A stretch of 64,000 nucleotides of DNA from Bifidobacterium sp. (GCA_022640915.1 JALCCT010000005.1:62001-126000); one strand, 5' to 3'; shown: positions 31,654 to 41,675, numbered from the stretch's first letter. Numbers and translations are program-made. Notes: generated by a model from the sequence alone, not told the origin.

Positions 31654-32028
31654 ATGGCAACTACAGCCTTAACCGCACAGAACTTCGAACAGACGCTCAC
31701 CGGCAACGAACTGGTTCTCGTCGATTTCTGGGCCACTTGGTGCGGCCCGTGCAAGGCCTTCGGGCCAGTATACGAGAAAGCCAGCGAGGCCAATCCCGAC
31801 ATAGTCTTCGCTAAGGTTGACATCGACCAGAACCAGGAGCTCGCCTCCGCCGCGGACATCAAGGCGGTTCCAACGCTGATGATCGCCAAGAAAGGCCAGA
31901 TCATTTTCAAGCAGGCGGGCGCGCTGCGCTCCTCCGATCTCGATGATCTCATTTCGCAGGCAAAAAACCTCGATCTGGATGCGGCCAATGCGAAGGGGCA
32001 GGACACATCTGAAAGCCTGAAGGCCTGA
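31654..32028 (+). CDS. trxA: Thioredoxin
   Basis: VDFWATWCGPCKAFGP active site. Confidence 0.95.
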   Translation: MATTALTAQNFEQTLTGNELVLVDFWATWCGPCKAFGPVYEKASEANPDIVFAKVDIDQNQELASAADIKAVPTLMIAKKGQIIFKQAGALRSSDLDDLISQAKNLDLDAANAKGQDTSESLKA

Positions 32029-32043
32029 TTAGCTGACCTTCTC

Positions 32044-32078
32044 AAGCGGTGCTGTGAATTTGCGCAGCACCGCTTTTT
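32044..32078 (+). terminator. Rho-independent terminator of trxA
   Basis: aagcggtgctg-tgaatttgcg-cagcaccgctt followed by ttt. Confidence 0.85.
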
Positions 32079-32326
32079 CATAGTGTTCCCATTATCCGTC
32101 ATTCGAATGCACAGCTGCAGTTCGCGTTGTGTGGCTCACAGCCTGAGTTGCAGCGAAGGCAAACATGGCGAATCGTGAAGACTTCCACACCACTTTATAT
32201 AGTGTTGGTGGTGCGTATACCCACCGGTATCCGGGATTGGCGTTTTGAAGTCGAAACAGTGTTTCCGGAAACACGAGCTGCACGGTTCGGGTGTGCCGCT
32301 GAATTATTGGCTGAACAAGGAGCATA

Positions 32327-33349
32327 ATGGCCAACCACCGCAGGCAGATGTCCACTCTGAGATCACTGAGCAAACGTCAGTGGACGAGGATCGCAGCGTT
32401 CTTCGTTGCATTGGGTCTACTTTCGGGTGCCGGCCTCGCCTCGCGCAGCTTCTACGCGGCAGAGCATCATGCCACGCACGTCACCGCATACTCCGCCACT
32501 GACTCCAATGCACAGGAAGTCTCCCGAGGCTCGTTCCGCGAGCCGCTTCGCGGTGCCAGTGCCAACACGGTCTACGTCACGGTGAAGATCAACGGCGAGT
32601 CCCGCGTCGTGCTCGGCGACGATTTCACCGACGTAAAATCCGTGCTTGACGCAGGTGATATCACTTTGGAGCCCAACGATACCGTCTCGCCTGCGCTAGA
32701 CGCGAAGATCGCCGAATCCACCGTGATCAGCATCAATCGCGCAGGCGCGAAGCTGGAGACATCGCAGTCCCCCATCGCGTTCAATGTGGTGAAGAAAGAG
32801 ACTTCAGCATTGCTTCAGGGCCAGCAGAAAGTCGAGACCGAAGGCAAAGCCGGCGTGATGGAGACCACCAGCCTCGTCACGAGGGCCGGCGGCAAAATCG
32901 TCGATTCGAATATCTTCGCATCCTTCGTGAAATCCGCACCAATCGACAAGGTCATTCTCGTCGGCACCGGCACACGTTCCTCGTCCGCCCCTGCAGGAGG
33001 AGCGACGAAGTCCACTCCTGCACCTGCAGGCATTGGCACTACCGTTCCGGCAGGCGCGATGCAGCAGTGGGCACACGATTACATGCTGTCCAATGGTTAC
33101 TCAGAGGCTGATTTCAGTGCCACTGTGTTCATCATCTCGCATGAATCTGGCTGGCGTGTCAACGCCATGAACCCGTCCGGCGCATACGGCTTGCCCCAAG
33201 CGTTGCCGGGCAGCAAAATGAGCAGCATGGGTGCGGACTGGGCGACTAATTACCAAACGCAGCTGCGTTGGTTCTGGGGATATTGCGCCGGCCGCTACGG
33301 CTCGGTTCAAGGTGCCTACAGCTACTGGCTTTCACACCACAACTACTGA
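32327..33349 (+). CDS. Secreted DUF348/G5 domain protein with C-terminal lysozyme/transglycosylase-like domain
   Basis: Signal/TM near N-terminus; ubiquitin-like DUF348 stretch; G5-like region; C-terminal SGWRVNAMNPSGAYGLPQALPGSKMSSMGADW. Confidence 0.88.
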   Translation: MANHRRQMSTLRSLSKRQWTRIAAFFVALGLLSGAGLASRSFYAAEHHATHVTAYSATDSNAQEVSRGSFREPLRGASANTVYVTVKINGESRVVLGDDFTDVKSVLDAGDITLEPNDTVSPALDAKIAESTVISINRAGAKLETSQSPIAFNVVKKETSALLQGQQKVETEGKAGVMETTSLVTRAGGKIVDSNIFASFVKSAPIDKVILVGTGTRSSSAPAGGATKSTPAPAGIGTTVPAGAMQQWAHDYMLSNGYSEADFSATVFIISHESGWRVNAMNPSGAYGLPQALPGSKMSSMGADWATNYQTQLRWFWGYCAGRYGSVQGAYSYWLSHHNY

Positions 33350-33530
33350 TCCCCACTGATTCGTCTAGCCATGACCGAGCGGTGGGGGATCCTTTGGCCG
33401 CTGGCTATGCATCGCGTCCCGCTCGCAGCTGACATGGTTATTTTCATATACGCTCGCGGCATGCCCGATTCCAGGATTCGCTGATTACGCCAGGCATCTC
33501 GTAAAGAGCCTTCGTGCTTGTCCAAATGTC

Positions 33531-33695
33531 CTATCTCGCCTATCTGTAGTGCAAATCGCCAGTTGCAGAGGTATATCTCGGCTATCTGTAGTGCCTTGTG
33601 TATGGCACAACGAATATTCGGGGCCTCAACCCAACGTTTTGGAACATCCATCCGCCAGTTGCTCCGATTTGGGCACTACAGATAGCCGAGATAGT
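33531..33695. repeat. Three-copy ~21-bp repeat cluster (two direct, one inverted)
   Basis: atctcggctatctgtagtgcc at 33575-33595; exact reverse complement ggcactacagatagccgagat at 33672-33692; near-identical ctatctcgcctatctgtagtgc at 33531-33552. Confidence 0.85.
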
Positions 33696-33742
33696 CGGAT
33701 GCGCTGCATCGGAATCCGGGAATTGTCGCTGTGGCAGGTAGA

Positions 33743-33758
33743 CTGAAACCGGTTTCAG
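33743..33758. promoter_or_regulatory. Perfect 16-bp palindrome, LacI-family-like operator
   Basis: CTGAAACCGGTTTCAG 26 nt before the SDR start codon. Confidence 0.7.
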
Positions 33759-33784
33759 CAAGACAATGACGTACGGAGGGCAGT

Positions 33785-34498
33785 ATGACCAGCGCAAATA
33801 CGACCAGCGAAATCGCGATTGTGACCGGATGCGCGGCTGGGCTGGGCTACGAGCTCACCCGCCAGCTGATCGGCAAAAGCTGGGTGGTGTGCGGCGTCGA
33901 TTTCAACGAGGCCGCCATGGGCAAACTCGAGGAAGAATTCGACGCCACGCATTTTCACGGCTTCGTCGGAGACATCACCGATGAAGCTTTTGCACAGCAG
34001 TCGTTGGCACAGATCAGCGTGCTCGGCCATGTGAATCTGCTGGTCAACAACGCCGGCCAGCCATCGTTCAAGAAGCCGACCGATTACACGGCGTCCGATG
34101 TGGCCCGCTGCCTCAAAGGCCTCACCGGCATGGTTCTGTGGTGCGTGCAGACGCTCAAGTCCTGCAAGGAATCGAATCTCAAGATCGCGAACGTGATGAG
34201 CACCGCCGCCACGCGCGGCAAAGCGAACGAATCTGTCTATTGCGCTGCCAAATGGGGCGAGCGCGGCTACACCGAAAGCCTCAAGGCGGCGTACAAAGGC
34301 AGCAGCGTCAGCGTGGTCGGCGTCTACCCGGGCGGCATCGACACCGATTTCTACCGGGACAGCCACGATTATGTGCCGCTCGACAAGCAGCATTCCTTCA
34401 TGCGCGCCGACGAACTCGCCACCATCATTCTGGCCAATCTGGTCAACGATCTCAATCTCACCGTCTCCGACATCCGCATCGATCGCAACCCGAGGTAA
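33785..34498 (+). CDS. SDR family NAD(P)-dependent oxidoreductase
   Basis: IVTGCAAGLGYELTRQL, NNAGQPS, STAATRGKANESVYCAAKWGERG. Confidence 0.9.
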   Translation: MTSANTTSEIAIVTGCAAGLGYELTRQLIGKSWVVCGVDFNEAAMGKLEEEFDATHFHGFVGDITDEAFAQQSLAQISVLGHVNLLVNNAGQPSFKKPTDYTASDVARCLKGLTGMVLWCVQTLKSCKESNLKIANVMSTAATRGKANESVYCAAKWGERGYTESLKAAYKGSSVSVVGVYPGGIDTDFYRDSHDYVPLDKQHSFMRADELATIILANLVNDLNLTVSDIRIDRNPR

Positions 34499-34635
34499 TG
34501 CGCCGGTTTTCGCAGTAAATCGGCATTGACATAATCACACGATTTGACAAATCCTGATTGACTATACATGAGCCGAACGAAGGCGTTCCGTATGCCGTTG
34601 TGCGTGACACCGTTATGCGATCATCACACAATTTC

Positions 34636-34684
34636 AAGAAAGTCAGCCCTCAGCGTAAACTCTCATACGGTTTCGTTCGCTGCA
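34636..34684. repeat. 49-bp direct repeat, copy 1
   Basis: aagaaagtcagccctcagcgtaaactctcatacggtttcgttcgctgca; identical to 40598-40646. Confidence 0.95.
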
Positions 34685-34787
34685 CAGCGGCGTACATCAC
34701 CACCAGTAATTGAGTCTGACGAATCCATGCGCCTCGCAGCAGCCTTGCCGCCGCAGCCGTGCTGATGGCGCAGGAACAATGATCAGT

Positions 34788-35978
34788 TCATCGATATGGA
34801 TGCGCAACCATATGGGTACGCGAAATATCTCCCAACCAGCCCAGTGAAGGCTTGGGCTGACGTTCGAATGTTTTCTTGTCCCAGCCGACCAAGCCGAATG
34901 TGGGTCTGAACGATCCCCACTCGTAGTTGTCGAGCAGAGACCAATGCAAGTAGCCGAGCACGGCGATGCCATCGTCCATAGCTTCGTGCACGTCGGCGAG
35001 CGCATCGAAGGTATAGTCGATGCGGCGTCGATCATCATTCGTGGCGAGACCATTCTCGGTGATGAAGATCGGCGTATGTCCGGCCACCTCCCACGTATGC
35101 CGTATGGCGATGCCAAGCGCAGGCGGGAAATACTCCCAACCGGTCAGTGTACGCTCCGCTGCGTCGGATATCGGCACTGGACCGTTCTTTCCGATAAAAG
35201 TGCGCAGATACGCTTGGACGCCGATGAAATCGTCGCCCGCACCTTCCTTGGTGAAATAGTCCTCGCGCGGATACTGATATTCTTCCATCTCCTTTTCGCA
35301 GCCCGGCACAGCGTGAAAAGCCTGGCAGGCGATGGTCCAGCCGACCTTGGATTCGGGCAGCTGCTCCTTGATAACGCCACGGGCCATGTGATGAGCCGAT
35401 ACCAGTGCCTTGGAGATTACCGGATCAGGTGCCGGCAGAGAAGCCGCAATGAAATCCGTGCCTTGCGTTCCACCTTGTGTGAGTGCGACCATATTAGGCT
35501 CGTTGATAGTGCATATCCATGTCACATCATCCAGAATCTGTAGCACATAACGAACATAGCGTTCGAATTTCTCCAGTGCGTCCGGCCTGCTCCAGCCGCC
35601 TTTTGCAGCGAACCAGAGCGGCATGCTGAAATGGTACAAAGTCACCATGGGCTCGACTCCGCGTTCGCGGCAAGTGTCGATCATCCGTCGGTAATGCAAC
35701 AGCTGCGCCTTGGAGAAACACCCTTCCGCTGGCTCAATACGCGCCCATTCAATGCCGAACCGATACATCGTCAATCCACTTTCGGCAAGCAGTTTGATGT
35801 CTTCACCATACCGGTTGTAACTGTCGCAGGCGTCCCCGGAAGGTTCGCTGACGTCAGTGCGAGGCGAATGCTCGCGCGCCCACCAGTCGCTGGCGATATT
35901 GTTGCCTTCGACCTGATGCGGAGCCGTGGCGGCACCCCAGATGAAGTTCTTAGGAAATCCAAAAGCAGGAGAAGTCAC
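34788..35978 (-). CDS. GH1 beta-glucosidase
   Basis: FPKNFIWGAATAPHQVEGN, TINEPNMVALT, FITENGLA, LHWSLLDNYEWG. Confidence 0.93.
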   Translation of the reverse strand: MTSPAFGFPKNFIWGAATAPHQVEGNNIASDWWAREHSPRTDVSEPSGDACDSYNRYGEDIKLLAESGLTMYRFGIEWARIEPAEGCFSKAQLLHYRRMIDTCRERGVEPMVTLYHFSMPLWFAAKGGWSRPDALEKFERYVRYVLQILDDVTWICTINEPNMVALTQGGTQGTDFIAASLPAPDPVISKALVSAHHMARGVIKEQLPESKVGWTIACQAFHAVPGCEKEMEEYQYPREDYFTKEGAGDDFIGVQAYLRTFIGKNGPVPISDAAERTLTGWEYFPPALGIAIRHTWEVAGHTPIFITENGLATNDDRRRIDYTFDALADVHEAMDDGIAVLGYLHWSLLDNYEWGSFRPTFGLVGWDKKTFERQPKPSLGWLGDISRTHMVAHPYR

Positions 35979-35993
35979 TATGCTTCCTTTCGT

Positions 35994-36875
35994 TTATTTG
36001 ATGCCCGTCATTGCGACTCCCTGAATGAAGTATCGCTGCAGGAAGATGAATAACAACAAAATAGGCGTGATCACGAGGACGGCTCCGGCAAGCAGCACGC
36101 TGTAGTTCGTCGCATTTTGACCGGTGGAATACAGCGAGAGAGCCACGGGGAGCGTATACATCTCCTCGGTCTGGGCCGAGACCAACGGCCAGAGGAAGTT
36201 GTTCCAGCTGGACAGGAATGTCAGAATCGATAATGTTGCCAAAGGCGGACCACATTGCGGCATCACGATTTGGAAGAAGATGCGCAGCTCTCCTGCTCCA
36301 TCTACTCGTGCCGCCTCCATCAACGCATCAGGAATGCCTGCGATGAACTGCCGCATCAGGAATACGCCTATAGGCTGGCACAGGAACGGCAAGATCAGCG
36401 CCGCATAGGTGTTGGCCAGACGCATATTCGAGATGATGACGAACAGCGGTACAAAGGTGGCGACGCTGGGCACCATCAATGTGACCATGACTGCGCCGAA
36501 CAGGATGTTCTTGCCTGCGAAATTCATTTTGGCCAACGCGTAGCCGACCATCGAGCAGAACACCATATTCCCGAGCACGGTGATCACGGCTACGATCAAG
36601 CTATTGGTGAAATACGATCCGAAATGCAGCTCGCTGAACCATCGCGCAAAATTGACGAGCGTCGCATGCTCAGGCAAAAGTTTCGGCGGCTTTGCGAGAA
36701 TCTCACGTTGTGTTTTCAACGATCCCAAAGCCATCCATAGGAACGGGAATATCCATACGACTGCGATCAGCGTCAATGCACTGTATGACAATCCACGGTT
36801 TTTCATGAACCGGTGCCATAGTGGCAACCTGTTCTCCGGCACCTGGGCAGGAATGGGTTGCATTGTTGCGTTCAT
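35994..36875 (-). CDS. Carbohydrate ABC transporter permease
   Basis: EAARVDGAGELRIFFQIVMPQCGPPLATL EAA loop; multiple TM helices. Confidence 0.92.
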   Translation of the reverse strand: MNATMQPIPAQVPENRLPLWHRFMKNRGLSYSALTLIAVVWIFPFLWMALGSLKTQREILAKPPKLLPEHATLVNFARWFSELHFGSYFTNSLIVAVITVLGNMVFCSMVGYALAKMNFAGKNILFGAVMVTLMVPSVATFVPLFVIISNMRLANTYAALILPFLCQPIGVFLMRQFIAGIPDALMEAARVDGAGELRIFFQIVMPQCGPPLATLSILTFLSSWNNFLWPLVSAQTEEMYTLPVALSLYSTGQNATNYSVLLAGAVLVITPILLLFIFLQRYFIQGVAMTGIK

Positions 36876-36888
36876 AGCGTTTCCCCTT

Positions 36889-37812
36889 TCAGCTGTCAGA
36901 CCGAAGGATGCGGAACTGTAGCAAGCTCACCAGCGCGATGATGATGAAGAGCACCCAGCTGGCGGCGGATGCGATGCCGTACTGGCCGAACCCGAATTTC
37001 TGGTACACGTAATATGCAGCAGACAGCGTAGAGTCCAACGGCCCACCTTGGGTCATCACGAAGGATTCCTCGAAGAATTGGAGGTAGGCAACAGACAGCA
37101 GCACCGCTCCCAGCAACAGCGTTGGTTTAAGCAGCGGCAAGGTGATGGACCGGAATATGCGCCACCGGCTTGCACCATCGATTGCAGCAGCTTCCGTAAG
37201 CTCTTCGGGGACAGCCTGCAAGCCTGCAAGGAAAATAATCATCAATGTGCCCATATTGCGCCAGATGGTCATGCCCATCAGCGCTGGCAACGCATACCTT
37301 GTGTCATGCAACCAATCAGGTCCGGTGATGCCCACGAACGCCAGCAACGAATTCAGCAATCCGTCGCTTTGCAAAATGTATCGCCACACCACTGAAACAG
37401 CGACCACGCTAGCAACAACCGGAGCGTAGAACAACGCGCGGAAGAACGCATTGAGATGCTGCGATCCCCTGTTGAGCGCCACTGCGAACGCCAAGGCAAT
37501 CACCATGGTAATCGGCAGGCCGATGAGCACGAAAATGCCTGTGACGCCTAACGAATGCACGAAACGCGGATCGCTGAACAATGCTGCATATTGCTTCAGC
37601 GCGACAAAATTTACATTGAATGGTGTGCGCAGATCACGAGATGTGATATCGGTGAACGACATCGCTGTAGATGAGATGAGAGGAATCAGCATGAACACGC
37701 AGAAGATAATGGCGAAAGGCAGTGCGAATCCCCATGCCAAAAGAGTCTGGCGACGGCGAAGAGCACTGCTGCCTGCGCTCTTCGCCTTGCCTGAAGCACG
37801 TTTGAACGCCAT
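36889..37812 (-). CDS. Sugar ABC transporter permease
   Basis: EAAAIDGASRWRIFRSITLPLLKPTLLL EAA loop; multiple TM helices. Confidence 0.92.
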   Translation of the reverse strand: MAFKRASGKAKSAGSSALRRRQTLLAWGFALPFAIIFCVFMLIPLISSTAMSFTDITSRDLRTPFNVNFVALKQYAALFSDPRFVHSLGVTGIFVLIGLPITMVIALAFAVALNRGSQHLNAFFRALFYAPVVASVVAVSVVWRYILQSDGLLNSLLAFVGITGPDWLHDTRYALPALMGMTIWRNMGTLMIIFLAGLQAVPEELTEAAAIDGASRWRIFRSITLPLLKPTLLLGAVLLSVAYLQFFEESFVMTQGGPLDSTLSAAYYVYQKFGFGQYGIASAASWVLFIIIALVSLLQFRILRSDS

Positions 37813-37814
37813 GC

Positions 37815-39092
37815 TTACTTCCCGGTGCCGATCGAATCAGCTTCAGTTTGGAGTTTCTTCAGACCGTCGTTGACACTGAGCTGGCCTTTGTGTATTTGCT
37901 CCATGATCTGGTCTCCGGCTGCAGATACTTGCGCCCAAGTGGAGACCGAGGGCGGAGACATCGTGCTTTTCAACTGCTCGCCATACGCCTTGAGTTTCTC
38001 ATCGCCACTGAGCACCTTCGATGACCATGCTTTCTGGGACGAGGGAAGGACCGATGCCTGCTTAAACCAATTGACCTGCGTATTCGGCTCGATCATCCAG
38101 CGAATAAATTTCCAAGCTGCCTGCTTGTTCTTGGAGTCTTTGAGAACAACGAAGTCAGCGCCGCCCACAAACGATGTCGAACTTGTTCCCTTGGGAATCA
38201 TCGCTGTTGCATAGGGCACATTGGTGCCTTGTTCGGCAATCTGACTGATTGCGGTGGGGCCACCTGTCATGATCGGCGTTTCCCCAGATATGAACTGAGT
38301 AATCGGAAGGCCTGGAGTGGCATCAAGCGTCGTACTGGTAATATCATTCTTGAAGAACGCATCAATGTATGCTGTTGCTTTTTTCATTTCCGGAGTGTCC
38401 AGCGTCCATTTATCGCCCGATGCGTCCATTAATTTGACTCCTTGCGAGTAATACGCCCACAATGTTCCCTGCCATGTATCCGCGCCGGATGAGGCAATGA
38501 ACAATCCGTTTTTGACGCCTTCAACCTTTTTCACATCAGTAGCCATTCGTTTGAGTTCACCCAACGTCTTGGGAGCTGTCTTCCACCCCGCCTTTGCGGC
38601 AATATCTGTCCGGTAATACAGCACATGACTATCCACATACCATGGCACGCCGAGCTGGACACCGCTAACCTTTCCAGCAGCAAGCGGTCCTTGCGAAAAA
38701 TCAGTCAAATCGAAGTTCTCGGGCACTTTCGAAAAAGCATTCGCGAAATCAGCCATCCATGTCGTGCCCATTTGAATGACATCGGGCCCATTACCCGCAG
38801 CAATGGCAGTCTGAATTTTATCGTGCGCGGATGCCCAAGGGATAGCCGTGACTTTAAGTTTGACGTCCGGATTCTCCTGTTCGAATCCTTTGACAAAATC
38901 GCCGAGCTGGTCACCTTCGTTGCCCATCGCCCACACAGTGAGATCCCCGGTCGCCTTACCTGAATTGATAGTCGTCGACCCGTCTGCTCCAGAGCTGGCA
39001 CCGCTATCAGTACGACCACAACCAGCAAATCCAGCAAGCATTGCAGCACTGGCTGCAAAAGCCACCGTCGCCTTCAACATTGAATGCCTCAT
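37815..39092 (-). CDS. Extracellular sugar-binding lipoprotein (ABC SBP)
   Basis: Lipobox-like LAGFAGCG; SBP family 1 pattern. Confidence 0.93.
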   Translation of the reverse strand: MRHSMLKATVAFAASAAMLAGFAGCGRTDSGASSGADGSTTINSGKATGDLTVWAMGNEGDQLGDFVKGFEQENPDVKLKVTAIPWASAHDKIQTAIAAGNGPDVIQMGTTWMADFANAFSKVPENFDLTDFSQGPLAAGKVSGVQLGVPWYVDSHVLYYRTDIAAKAGWKTAPKTLGELKRMATDVKKVEGVKNGLFIASSGADTWQGTLWAYYSQGVKLMDASGDKWTLDTPEMKKATAYIDAFFKNDITSTTLDATPGLPITQFISGETPIMTGGPTAISQIAEQGTNVPYATAMIPKGTSSTSFVGGADFVVLKDSKNKQAAWKFIRWMIEPNTQVNWFKQASVLPSSQKAWSSKVLSGDEKLKAYGEQLKSTMSPPSVSTWAQVSAAGDQIMEQIHKGQLSVNDGLKKLQTEADSIGTGK

Positions 39093-39124
39093 ATGTAGTT
39101 CCTCCTCGAACTTTCATACAACCT

Positions 39125-39160
39125 AACCGCTTAGATTGTGATTTTATTTAAGCGCTTAGA
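39125..39160. promoter_or_regulatory. Candidate LacI operators upstream of the beta-glucoside SBP
   Basis: TAAGCGCTTA palindrome at 39149-39158 within ttaAgCGCTTAGATTt; second CGCTTAGATT copy at 39128-39137. Confidence 0.5.
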
Positions 39161-39349
39161 TTTCTGATTGTCAAATCAGACATTCTCGCGACACGCCGAT
39201 GCAATCATTCTTCTGCTTTGCAGAGCAGCTCCTGTGAAAACCTGCTAAAGCAACTATTCTTGCCCAAAAAGCATGTATCTCTTCCCCACGTGGCACCATC
39301 TTGGCCCGCAAAGTACGAACCACAGTTTTTCAGCTCTTGCACAACACTG

Positions 39350-40438
39350 TCAGCATCCGCAACTTCCCCGCACGATCATCCGCACTGGAAACACGAAATC
39401 CACCGGATTCTCCCACGGACGACCGGACCGTTCATCAAGCAGTCGAGCCGCCAGTCGCCCCATAGATTCCATCGGTTGGCGAACCGTCGTCAACCCGGGA
39501 GACAACATGCCTCCGGCAAGAACACCGTCAAATCCTGTCACGACAATGTCTTGCGGTACATTCAGGCCAGCGTCATGAAGCACCTGAATGACATCGAGCG
39601 CCGTCTGATCGTTCGTGCACACCAATGCCTGAGGTAGCTGCTCCTCGTCAATCGCTCTGCATAATGCCACAAAATGCTCTTCTGAGATCGCGTCACTCTC
39701 GTCCAAAGGCCTATCCGGCGCAGGCAGACCTCGGGCCTTCAGCCGATTGCGCATTGCAGCGAACCGGGATCTCATGTCATAATTGTCGTTTTTCCCTATA
39801 AATGCGATGTTCCGCAGCCCATGCACATCAACGAGATGATCGATCAGCTGATTCATGCCAGCGACATTGTCACATGCAACATAGGCCGCTGGGTCGGCAG
39901 ACAGGCCTTCGCTCAGCCGCACAATCGGAATGCTGCGGCATAACGACGACAGTGAAGGATCGTCGGCGAACTGGCCCGGAAACACTGCAAGGCCATCCAC
40001 CCTGCCCGCGATATCCGCGATGCCGACTCCGTCATTTGCGACAGAAGCCGAACCTAGCAGCACATTGCGCCCACGATGCCAGCATTCAAGTTCGAAACCG
40101 CGTTGTACCTCGTCCACATATAACGGATAAGCCAAAATATCCGGCCCCTCAAGATTCTCCTCATCGGCTGGATCCGAGTCCGAAACGACTGTCTCGTCTT
40201 CATCGCCTAGCGGCAGCTCAATAAGCATGTCAAATGAATACAGACCGAAAACGCCAGTACGCCCACGAGCCAAACCACGCGCATTGGCGCTGGGAACATA
40301 ATCGAGTTCCTTTGCCGCCCGTAGCACCTTTTCACGCGTTACCGATTTGACCTTATCGGAATGGTGGAAGGTAAACGAAACCGTGGCAGTGGACACCCCG
40401 GCCCGTTCCGCCACGTCGTAGACCGTCGCTCTTCGCAT
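39350..40438 (-). CDS. LacI family transcriptional regulator
   Basis: ATVYDVAERAGVSTATVSFTFHHSDKVKSVTREKVLRAAKELDYVPSANARGL. Confidence 0.94.
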   Translation of the reverse strand: MRRATVYDVAERAGVSTATVSFTFHHSDKVKSVTREKVLRAAKELDYVPSANARGLARGRTGVFGLYSFDMLIELPLGDEDETVVSDSDPADEENLEGPDILAYPLYVDEVQRGFELECWHRGRNVLLGSASVANDGVGIADIAGRVDGLAVFPGQFADDPSLSSLCRSIPIVRLSEGLSADPAAYVACDNVAGMNQLIDHLVDVHGLRNIAFIGKNDNYDMRSRFAAMRNRLKARGLPAPDRPLDESDAISEEHFVALCRAIDEEQLPQALVCTNDQTALDVIQVLHDAGLNVPQDIVVTGFDGVLAGGMLSPGLTTVRQPMESMGRLAARLLDERSGRPWENPVDFVFPVRMIVRGSCGC

Positions 40439-40597
40439 GGCTCCACCTTAGCGGAGCGCAAGGAACGTCCCGGATCACCATATTGTCAATCGGCGGCACG
40501 CATCTCATCCGCTTACCACCGCAATCACATTTTTGAATATGCCAACAAACGGACGTCGATGAAAATTGCTTCAGTATCAGAACACGCGTTATCAGTA

Positions 40598-40646
40598 AAG
40601 AAAGTCAGCCCTCAGCGTAAACTCTCATACGGTTTCGTTCGCTGCA
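40598..40646. repeat. 49-bp direct repeat, copy 2
   Basis: Identical to 34636-34684. Confidence 0.95.
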
Positions 40647-40748
40647 TGGCGACGCATACCACCAACCATTATCGAGCCGGACGGCCCAACCGATTTGCGA
40701 CCGCCGGCCTCGCCATTGCGCATGCGCAGCGAACGAAGAAGGACAAGC

Positions 40749-41480
40749 GTGGAATACGCGCTATCGACCAAACTGGCCGCAGAATTCATCGGGACAATGC
40801 TCCTGATGGTCTTCGGCAACGGCTCTGTCGCCAATGTGGAACTGAGCAAGACCAAGGGCCACCATGCCGGCTGGATCAACATCGCGATGGGCTACGGCTT
40901 CGGCGTCATGTTTCCGGTGCTCATGTTCGGCGGCATCTCTGGAGCACATATCAATCCTGCGATGACGCTTGCACAGGCCGTCAACGGCATGTTCCCTTGG
41001 CACGAAGTGCTCCCTTATCTCGCAGCCCAGCTGCTCGGTGCCTTGGCCGGCCAACTCATCGTCTATGTGACGTACCTGCCACATTACCGATCGACCGTCG
41101 AGCCCGAGGCAATCCTCGCCACCTTCTGCACCACCGATGCAGAAGATAATCGCTTCAACTACTTCATCAACGAGTTCTTCGGCACCCTTATTCTTGTGCT
41201 CGGTGCCCTGTGCGCGCTGTGCAATCCATGGGGTGCAAAGAACCTTGGCGCTGCATCCATTGTCGTCGGCTTTATTGTTTGGGGCTTGGTGACTTCCATG
41301 GGAGGACCGACCGGCCCGGGTCTGAACCCCGCACGTGATCTGATGCCTCGGGTTCTGCATGACCTGCTGCCCATCGAGCACAAAGGGTCCTCGCGCTGGG
41401 GCGAGGCGTGGATCCCAGTCGTGGCCCCCATTGCAGGCGCGATCGTCGGAGCGTGGCTGTTCAAGCTGTTTTTCGCCTGA
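40749..41480 (+). CDS. MIP/aquaporin family channel (glycerol facilitator-like)
   Basis: GAHINPAMTLAQAV and GLNPARDLMPR NPA boxes; GTG start at 40749 preceded by aagga. Confidence 0.92.
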   Translation: MEYALSTKLAAEFIGTMLLMVFGNGSVANVELSKTKGHHAGWINIAMGYGFGVMFPVLMFGGISGAHINPAMTLAQAVNGMFPWHEVLPYLAAQLLGALAGQLIVYVTYLPHYRSTVEPEAILATFCTTDAEDNRFNYFINEFFGTLILVLGALCALCNPWGAKNLGAASIVVGFIVWGLVTSMGGPTGPGLNPARDLMPRVLHDLLPIEHKGSSRWGEAWIPVVAPIAGAIVGAWLFKLFFA

Positions 41481-41519
41481 TTTCCCCAGCCTGCCCCGAC
41501 TGGCGTTACCGCTTCACCC

Positions 41520-41558
41520 GAAGAGCCTGGGTTTCGCCGCAGCGAGCCCAGGCTCTTC
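41520..41558 (+). terminator. Stem-loop after aquaporin gene
   Basis: gaagagcctggg...cccaggctcttc perfect 12-bp stem; no T tract. Confidence 0.5.
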
Positions 41559-41675
41559 GTTGGTCTGCTGCCGGCACCACAACCGCCCAAGGATCAAATA
41601 ATCGTATTGTTGTAACGGTCTGCATCACCATTTCTCGCATGTCTGCGAGCTGAACAAACCTTCCCGCTGTACGCC

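Noticed and set aside
33343-33651. 102-aa minus-strand ORF over the 21-bp repeat cluster (ALQIAEI...ALQIGEI)
   Set aside because: The apparent peptide repeat is just translation of the DNA repeat; no RBS or family support.
34636-34684. 49-bp repeat as a tRNA-derived att site
   Set aside because: No T-arm GGTTCGAATCC-like sequence or CCA-adjacent acceptor stem, and no integrase gene in the window.
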